A stretch of 64,000 nucleotides of DNA. Source: CADCWN01 sp039810045. Its GTDB lineage: Bacteria > Chloroflexota > Chloroflexia > Thermomicrobiales > CADCWN01. The position numbers and the translations under genes were made by a program. Each line of letters opens with the position of its first letter. The first letter of the stretch is position 1. The notes below the pieces were generated by a model, which saw only the letters and a list, made by a program, of their open reading frames with translations, made no database searches and was not told the origin of the DNA. Positions 58,552 to 64,000 of the stretch are shown piece by piece. The DNA lies in assembly GCA_039810045.1 (NCBI GenBank), contig JBDHWF010000003.1:1-64000 (forward strand). Reading direction: 5' to 3'.

Positions 58552-59673
58552 TCATAAGCGATCCTGCTTTTCCTGGTGTCGATCAACTGCCAGTTCAATC
58601 AACCGCTCAACCAACTGCTTGAATGGTAAGCCGCTTGCCTCCCACATCTTGGGATATTGGCTGATCGACGTGAAGCCTGGAATTGTGTTGATCTCATTGA
58701 GCAGCAGCCGATCCGTGCCACGTTCAAGGAAGAAATCAACGCGGGCCATCCCCGCGCAATCGATCGCCCGATAAGCAGCCAGCGCCAGGGCGCGTAACGC
58801 GGCGGCCTGCTCAGCGGTAATTTTGGCGGGCAGAGTGAACGTCGCCCCATCCTCATCAACATATTTAGCGGTGTAATCGTAGAACTCACCTTTCGGCTCA
58901 ATCTCACTAATCGCCGAAGCAATTGGCTCGTCATTGCCAAGAACACTGATCTCTAGCTCCCGCGCATCGATCCCCGCTTCAATCACCAACTTACGGTCGT
59001 AGCTCGCCGCCAGGGCGATCGCCGCCGCTAACTCCGTTGGATCTTTGACCTTAGTAATCCCCACACTTGAGCCCATATTGGCTGGTTTGACAAAACACGG
59101 GAAGCCCAGGTCACGTTCAACTCGTTCAGTGACCGCCACAGGGTCGCGCTCCCACTCCCGCTTGAGGAGCGTCAGCCACGGCGCTTGCGGAATCCCCGCC
59201 TGGGCCAGCACCACTTTCGTCAGCGCCTTATCCATCGCCACTGCCGAAGCCAACACCCCAGCCCCAACGTAGGGAATATCGGCCAGTTCAAGCAGCCCCT
59301 GCATCGTGCCATCTTCGCCGCGTGGGCCGTGCAGCACTGGGAAGATAACATCAATCGCCCCAGCGCCACCCGTCTCACTATTCGTCAGCAGGGGCGGCTG
59401 CGCTGTTGTTTGCGTCACCAAGGCTGTGTCAGGTTCGTCGTCAGTGGAAGTGGCCCGTCCTTCGAGTCGCGCCAATTCCGAGCCGGATTCCAACTGCTGA
59501 AGTGGGTCGCCCCCGGTGAGCCAGCGGCCTTCCCGCGTGATCCCCAACGGCACCACCTCATAGCGGGTGGGGTCGAGCGCGTCCATCACCGCTCGCGCCG
59601 AGCGCAACGACACATCATGTTCGCCTGATTTCCCACCGAAGATCACGCCAACGCGGATTTTCCGACCACCCAT
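58552..59673 (-). CDS. ddl: D-alanine--D-alanine ligase
   Basis: 373 residues from ATG 59673 (MGGRKIRVGVIFGG), which has GGAG 6 bp upstream; ATG 59685 is in frame but lacks a ribosome site. ATP-grasp ligase: FGGKSGEHDVSLRSA, HGPRGEDGTMQGLLEL, FVKPANMGSSVGITKV, and RVDFFLERGTDRLLLNEINTIPGFT. It forms D-Ala-D-Ala for the peptidoglycan stem. An insertion of ~45 residues after WLTGGDP (EDDEPDT-rich) is longer than in E. coli DdlB. Confidence 0.96.
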   Translation of the reverse strand: MGGRKIRVGVIFGGKSGEHDVSLRSARAVMDALDPTRYEVVPLGITREGRWLTGGDPLQQLESGSELARLEGRATSTDDEPDTALVTQTTAQPPLLTNSETGGAGAIDVIFPVLHGPRGEDGTMQGLLELADIPYVGAGVLASAVAMDKALTKVVLAQAGIPQAPWLTLLKREWERDPVAVTERVERDLGFPCFVKPANMGSSVGITKVKDPTELAAAIALAASYDRKLVIEAGIDARELEISVLGNDEPIASAISEIEPKGEFYDYTAKYVDEDGATFTLPAKITAEQAAALRALALAAYRAIDCAGMARVDFFLERGTDRLLLNEINTIPGFTSISQYPKMWEASGLPFKQLVERLIELAVDRHQEKQDRL

Positions 59674-59713
59674 CAACAACTCCATCGCCGCATGAAACCG
59701 CGGCAGCAATACC

Positions 59714-60730
59714 TTACTTGTGCACCTCAGGCCACTCGCCGATAAATTCGACCTCAGTCTCCAACAGGATACCAGTCTGGGCGCGCACCGTCTGCTGAAT
59801 ATGCCGAATCACGGCCTGGACATCAGCCCCAGTGGCCTGCCCCACCTTGACATTGACCAGAAAGTTGGCATGAAGCGGCGAAACCTGCACGCCGCCAACT
59901 TGATAACCCTTCAGGCCCGCCTGCTCGATCAAGAGGCCAGCATAGGTGCCAGGTGGGTTCTTGAAGATTGAGCCGGCACAGGGCTGGCGCGGCTGATGTT
60001 TTTTGCGCCATTCGGCATGATCATCCGCCAGCGCCAGAAGTTGGTCACGATCCCCACGCGCCAAACGCAATTGCACCGCGACAATAATGGTTCCTGCTGG
60101 TCGTTCAGCAAGGTCGGGGGAGCGCAGAATCGTGTGCCGATAACGGGCGTGTAGCCACTCGCGTGGATGGGTCTGCACAGTGCCATCTGGCCCCATCACC
60201 GTTACTGCTTCCAGGATATCGATCATCTCTGTGCCATGTGCGCCAGCATTATTTGCCGTCGCCCCGCCAACGGTACCGGGCAACCCAACCGCCCAATCAA
60301 GGCCCGCCCAACCCTGTTCGCAGCACCAGCGCGCCACGCCCGAAAGCATCCGCTGGGCAGGTACCCGCAGCAGCACAGTCTCCCCTTCCTCAAGAATCTC
60401 GACTGGCACCCGCATCGCCCGAAACGCAATCGCCAATCCGCGCACACCACGATCAGCGCAGATCAGGTTGCTGCCACCACCAATGACCGTGACAGGCAGG
60501 TGGGCTTCGTTGGCCCAGGCCAGCGCCCGCGCTAACGCCGCCTCATCAGCGGGACGCGCAAGGTAATCAGCAGGGCCACCAATCCGAAAACTGGTATAGC
60601 GAGCGATCGGCTCGTCGCGCAAAATCTCCAGTTCATCAGGCGGATTGGCGTCGCTGATCGGCTCCCACGCCGGATCGAGGGTCGCCTCACTGCCAATCTG
60701 TCGATCCTGGTGATTAGCTCTGGAGGTCAT
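59714..60730 (-). CDS. murB: UDP-N-acetylenolpyruvoylglucosamine reductase
   Basis: 338 residues from ATG 60730, overlapping the end of murC by 17 bp. FAD-binding signatures: TSFRIGGPADYLARP, VTVIGGGSNLICAD, and LPGTVGGATANNAGAHGTEM; the catalytic Ser in QPCAGSIFKNPPG and the terminal Glu in ETEVEFIGEW. The GSIFKNP form marks the type II MurB group without the E. coli-type Tyr loop. Reduces UDP-GlcNAc-enolpyruvate to UDP-MurNAc. Confidence 0.96.
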   Translation of the reverse strand: MTSRANHQDRQIGSEATLDPAWEPISDANPPDELEILRDEPIARYTSFRIGGPADYLARPADEAALARALAWANEAHLPVTVIGGGSNLICADRGVRGLAIAFRAMRVPVEILEEGETVLLRVPAQRMLSGVARWCCEQGWAGLDWAVGLPGTVGGATANNAGAHGTEMIDILEAVTVMGPDGTVQTHPREWLHARYRHTILRSPDLAERPAGTIIVAVQLRLARGDRDQLLALADDHAEWRKKHQPRQPCAGSIFKNPPGTYAGLLIEQAGLKGYQVGGVQVSPLHANFLVNVKVGQATGADVQAVIRHIQQTVRAQTGILLETEVEFIGEWPEVHK

Positions 60731-62138
60731 CAAGCACCATCGCTCCCACTTCGGTGACATCGCCTGCCCCAAGGGTCAGCACGACGGTGCCTGCGAATAA
60801 CTGTCCGGCACGGTGTTGCTCAATTAAGCGGGCAGCAGCCTCCGCCGGTCGAGCCGCCCGCAATACCGTCGCTGGCTCAGGCAATAAGGCCACCAGATCA
60901 TCGGCACCGACGCCCAGCGTATCAGTTTCGCGGGCAGCGTAAATATCAAGCACCAGCACACGATCTGCCTCCGCCAGGGCCGCCGCAAACTCAGCCAGTA
61001 ATAGCTTGGTACGCGAATAGGTGTGTGGCTGAAAGACCACCCAGATTGGCTGATTAGGAAATCGCTCGCGAGCTGCCCGAATATTGACCGCGACCTCGGT
61101 GGGGTGGTGGGCATAATCATCGATCACGGTGATCCCCTGCACCTCACCTTTCCACTCAAACCGTCGCCCAATACCCGTGAATCCAGCCAGGGCCGCTGCC
61201 GCCGTTGTCGGCGCAATCCCCACTGCAGCAGCAACGACCAACGCCCCCAGCGCATTCGTGCGGTTATGCTCACCAGCTACTTGCAGCTGCAGTGTCGCGA
61301 CGATCTGGTCTTTCGTCACCACCGCATCACCAGCATTGGTTGGCACAATCCGCCAGGTGGCCCCCGCAGTGCGACCATACGTTTCCACCCGTACACCTGC
61401 GGCAAGCGTCAGCGCACGTGCTAACGCCACACAGCCCGGATCATCAGCAGATAACACAATCACGCCACCAGGGCGTACCTGTGCCAAAAACTCCTGATAG
61501 GCTGCAAACATCTCCTCGTAGGTTGGATAAATATCTGGGTGGTCATGCTCCAGCGTAGTGACAATCGCCACCTGTGGAAAAAGTTGGAGGAACGAACGGT
61601 CGTATTCATCGGCCTCGACCACCACCAGATCGCCGCTGCCAGGGCGGGCATTCGTCCCGTATTCATGCAAGATCGCGCCAACAAAAAAGCTGGGGTCGCG
61701 TCCGGCCTCCATACAGATTTTCGCCAGCATTGCGCTCGTCGTCGACTTACCGTGGGTGCCAGCAACTGCCAACGCAGCGCGCGCATTGGCGATTAGCCCT
61801 AGTAATGCTGCACGCTTCACCGTTGGGATCCCCGCAGCATGGGCGGCGGCAAGTTCAGGATTCTCCTCGCGCACAGCGGCGGTATATACCACCAGATCTG
61901 CGCCCTGCACCGCCTCAGCCCGATGACCAACCGTCACGCCGATCCCTTCTGCGGCCAGCGTAGCCGTCAGCGGCGAAGCGTTGGCGTCGCTCCCTGTCAC
62001 CCGATAGCCCCAATGCGCCAGCACGCGGGCCAGCGCACTCGTACCGATCCCGCCAATGCCAATAAAGTGGATGGCACTGCCACGCGGCGGCAAAGCCAGT
62101 GCTTCGCTTACATTATGCGGGTCACGCCCGACAGCCAT
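60714..62138 (-). CDS. murC: UDP-N-acetylmuramate--L-alanine ligase
   Basis: 474 residues. Mur ligase: IHFIGIGGIGTSALARVL (UDP site), AVAGTHGKSTTSAML (ATP P-loop), EADEYDRSFLQL, ATLEHDHPDIYP, and DDYAHHPTEVAVNI. Adds L-Ala to UDP-MurNAc. GGAG upstream of ATG. Overlaps murB, forming the murC-murB-ddl unit. Confidence 0.97.
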   Translation of the reverse strand: MAVGRDPHNVSEALALPPRGSAIHFIGIGGIGTSALARVLAHWGYRVTGSDANASPLTATLAAEGIGVTVGHRAEAVQGADLVVYTAAVREENPELAAAHAAGIPTVKRAALLGLIANARAALAVAGTHGKSTTSAMLAKICMEAGRDPSFFVGAILHEYGTNARPGSGDLVVVEADEYDRSFLQLFPQVAIVTTLEHDHPDIYPTYEEMFAAYQEFLAQVRPGGVIVLSADDPGCVALARALTLAAGVRVETYGRTAGATWRIVPTNAGDAVVTKDQIVATLQLQVAGEHNRTNALGALVVAAAVGIAPTTAAAALAGFTGIGRRFEWKGEVQGITVIDDYAHHPTEVAVNIRAARERFPNQPIWVVFQPHTYSRTKLLLAEFAAALAEADRVLVLDIYAARETDTLGVGADDLVALLPEPATVLRAARPAEAAARLIEQHRAGQLFAGTVVLTLGAGDVTEVGAMVLDDLQS

Positions 62139-62210
62139 TGGCTAGCTCCATCATGTATCAGATCACTGTAGTACGTTCCTGGTATTGGGCAGCGCCAAAT
62201 ATCAGCCGGA

Positions 62211-62828
62211 CTAGGTACTCTTTGATTTACCACGCGCTCGCGAGATCAGGAAGAAGAACAGGATCACGACCATGATAATACTCAACCACCCCTGCCAGGA
62301 GTTGAGTAGCGCTGTCGAAGCAGACGTGCCTAGTACCACCTGCGCGCCATCAAACGAGGGGATCGTCAGGCGAATGCTGCCATCAGCAGTGCGATCAAAG
62401 AGAAAGTTATTGGCAAGCCAGCCAAGCGTCAACAGGAGATTGAATGCACCAAGCAGCGCAGCCAGCATCGACCACAACCCTTTACTTTTCTCCCCTTTAC
62501 CAAGCAATTGCCCGACAGAATAGGCCAGCGCAACGAAGAGTAAGAAGGCAAAGAACTGCGCCACTGGCCTGGTATTATCCTCAAACTGAAAAGCGGGGCC
62601 GCTTGAATCCTGCCCTAATAGGGCCTGCCCAGCCCGCTGGAAAGCACTGATCAGTCGTTCCAGGGTCGGCAAGAGCATTGATTCAGGCTGAGAAATCACC
62701 AACAACATCAGCATCAGGATCGCCGCAGTCCAGGCTTCATTTTTCCACCCACGCTGCAACCCAATCCAGGCACCCAGAATCAGTAACGGAATCAACACAA
62801 TCAGGGGGGGAACAGTCAATGTCGACAT
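62211..62828 (-). CDS. CvpA-like integral membrane protein
   Basis: 205 residues with four to five hydrophobic helices: ~8-22, ~33-48, ~92-110, ~120-142 and ~180-197, followed by a basic tail (RARGKSK). The N-terminus (PPLIVLIPLLILGAWIGLQRGWKNE) resembles the GxxRGxxxE start of CvpA family proteins. It lies between ftsW and murC, where murG is usual, just 2 bp after the ftsW stop. Function unknown, likely connected with envelope growth by position. Confidence 0.75.
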   Translation of the reverse strand: MSTLTVPPLIVLIPLLILGAWIGLQRGWKNEAWTAAILMLMLLVISQPESMLLPTLERLISAFQRAGQALLGQDSSGPAFQFEDNTRPVAQFFAFLLFVALAYSVGQLLGKGEKSKGLWSMLAALLGAFNLLLTLGWLANNFLFDRTADGSIRLTIPSFDGAQVVLGTSASTALLNSWQGWLSIIMVVILFFFLISRARGKSKST

Positions 62829-62830
62829 GA

Positions 62831-64000
62831 TTACCTCTCAGAATGAACAACAGGCGATCGTGGAGATACTGCGGACCGATGACGCGGTTTTGCTGTTGCC
62901 TGCTGCGGCGCATTTGATCTGCCCCGGCCCTTTGGCGGGGTGAGCGGGCGCTCATCAGTCTGGCGCGAGATATTAATCAGCACCCCGGTAATCCCCAGCA
63001 CAACCATTAACGACGTACCACCGTATGAGATGAAGGGCAGTGGTACACCAGTAAACGGAATGGTCGTCGTAATCCCGCCAATATTGATCAAGGCCTGGAA
63101 GACAATCCAGGAGACAATGCCCGTTGCCAGCAACGCGCCAAAGGGATCGGGAGCGCGAAAGGCCACCCGATAGCCGCGAATCGCCAGCATCAGAAAGAGA
63201 GCCAGCAGACAGGCACAGCCCAGCAAGCCGAGTTCTTCGCCAACGACAGCAAAGATCGCATCAGTGTGCGCGGCAGGCAGCCACCCATATTTCAGCCGAC
63301 TTGCGCCCAGCCCTACGCCAAATAAACCGCCAGAACCGAACGAAAGTCGCGCCTGAATCAACTGCCAGCCACCAGCCACTGTCCAGAGATCTTCTTCTGG
63401 CTTCAGAAAAAGCATCAGGCGATCACGGCGATAGGACGCCGAAAATGCCAGCACGATAAAGGCGAGCGCACCACTCCCCAGAAAAAGTGCAAACTGTTTC
63501 AGGTTTGCGCCAGCAACCAGGAGCATCGTGATCCCGATAATCGCCAGCACCGACGACGTACCCAGATCTGGCTCCAACATCACCAGAAAGATCATTCCGC
63601 CCAGGATGACGGCGAACGGGAATAATCCCGTGCGCCAGTTCTGCAAACGTGGGCCACGCTTCGTCAACCAATCAGCGATATAGAGGATCAGGGCAGCCTT
63701 CGCCACCTCGCTTGGCTGGAATTGGGGCAATGGTCCCAGATTCAGCCAGCGACTGGCTCCGCCGCCTTCCACCCCAACGTGTGGCAGCAAGACCAAAATC
63801 AGCGTCAGAATCGAGCCAACCAGCACGGGAATCGACCACTGTCGCCAGAAGTGGTAATCGATCCGCGAAACGAAAAAGCAGGCGATACCCCCAACTGCCA
63901 CCCAAGCCGCCTGACGCATCAAGTAGCTAAATGCGCCACCGCCATCGGGCAGATTGATCGCAAAGGTAGCGCTGAAAATGATCACCGTACCAAAAACGAC
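62831..64000 (-). CDS. ftsW: FtsW/RodA/SpoVE-type glycosyltransferase, 5' end off window
   Basis: At least 390 residues; the frame is open to the window edge, so the true start and the first helix lie beyond 64000. SEDS-family motifs: GGGASRWLNLGPLPQFQPSEVAK, VMLEPDLGTSSV, LPAAHTDAIFAVVGEELGLLG, and GVPLPFISYGGTSLM. SEDS proteins polymerise lipid II at the septum. Context in the division cluster favours FtsW over RodA. The C-terminus is an unusually basic, Arg/Pro-rich cytosolic tail of ~45 residues. Confidence 0.94.
   Translation of the reverse strand, partial: VVFGTVIIFSATFAINLPDGGGAFSYLMRQAAWVAVGGIACFFVSRIDYHFWRQWSIPVLVGSILTLILVLLPHVGVEGGGASRWLNLGPLPQFQPSEVAKAALILYIADWLTKRGPRLQNWRTGLFPFAVILGGMIFLVMLEPDLGTSSVLAIIGITMLLVAGANLKQFALFLGSGALAFIVLAFSASYRRDRLMLFLKPEEDLWTVAGGWQLIQARLSFGSGGLFGVGLGASRLKYGWLPAAHTDAIFAVVGEELGLLGCACLLALFLMLAIRGYRVAFRAPDPFGALLATGIVSWIVFQALINIGGITTTIPFTGVPLPFISYGGTSLMVVLGITGVLINISRQTDERPLTPPKGRGRSNAPQQATAKPRHRSAVSPRSPVVHSER

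Noticed and set aside
59714..62171. Plus-strand ORFs opposite murB and murC
   Set aside because: Antisense shadows of clearly identified mur genes; no conserved motifs.
1..64000. tRNA genes, rRNA genes, CRISPR arrays, insertion sequences
   Set aside because: Intergenic regions were read for T-arm (GTTCGAA-type) and repeat-spacer patterns; only the tmRNA T-arm was found. A covariance search would be needed to exclude an unusual tRNA.

Overview
The window reads as a chromosomal segment of a member of the Chloroflexota, probably a Chloroflexia-type lineage. This is inferred from protein character (an NHLP/Os1348-like leader peptide, FHA/PP2C/Ser-Thr kinase signalling, repeat-bearing secreted proteins of a type frequent in this phylum) and moderate GC; no rRNA or tRNA gene is present to fix taxonomy. 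Coding density is high, with small overlaps and clear AGGAG ribosome sites. No insertion sequence, CRISPR array or prophage was seen.

Layout. 1-1460: end of a metallophosphoesterase gene and rsmI. 1652-5647: a tight carotenoid operon, crtB - crtYc - crtYd - UbiA-type prenyltransferase (CrtEb-like) - crtI, the gene set expected for cyclic C50 carotenoids. 5794-12889: a small unknown protein, two M42 aminopeptidases around a GNAT and a mycothiol-type alcohol dehydrogenase, then an ECF sigma/anti-sigma pair with a near-perfect autoregulatory promoter, an ABC ATPase and a GNAT. 12912-23788: a secreted gluzincin peptidase with an in-frame amber codon in its signal peptide, prfB with its programmed frameshift, rex, a thioredoxin/SoxR-like MerR divergent pair, acs, thiolase, DedA, thrC, ctaB. 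23894-27264: a CopC-CopD fusion, smpB and the tmRNA gene.

27330-33053 is the most striking region. A 66-residue peptide ending in NFYWWL is followed by a ComQ-like isoprenyl transferase and, overlapping it by 4 bp, a 1125-residue receptor with the ComP-like N-terminus (TM, PDZ, several TMs, GAF) whose output is HD-GYP plus GGDEF instead of a histidine kinase. I read this as a ComQXP-type prenyl-tryptophan peptide signalling system wired to cyclic-di-GMP. It sits behind ssrA after a 500-bp spacer rich in inverted and direct repeats.

33403-47264: an envelope phospho-signalling block with an FHA membrane protein, PP2C phosphatase, lipoprotein subtilase, FHA protein, FHA-FHA-ABC transporter, Ser/Thr kinase with TPRs, and an LCP glycopolymer transferase. 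47264-54567: an MqnA/MqnD-fold protein, flavin reductase, two glycosyltransferases, trxA, a putative papain-like protein, and a secreted repeat protein. 54720-64000 (minus strand): the division and cell-wall cluster ftsW - CvpA-like membrane protein - murC - murB - ddl - ftsQ - ftsA - ftsZ, with no murG between ftsW and murC.
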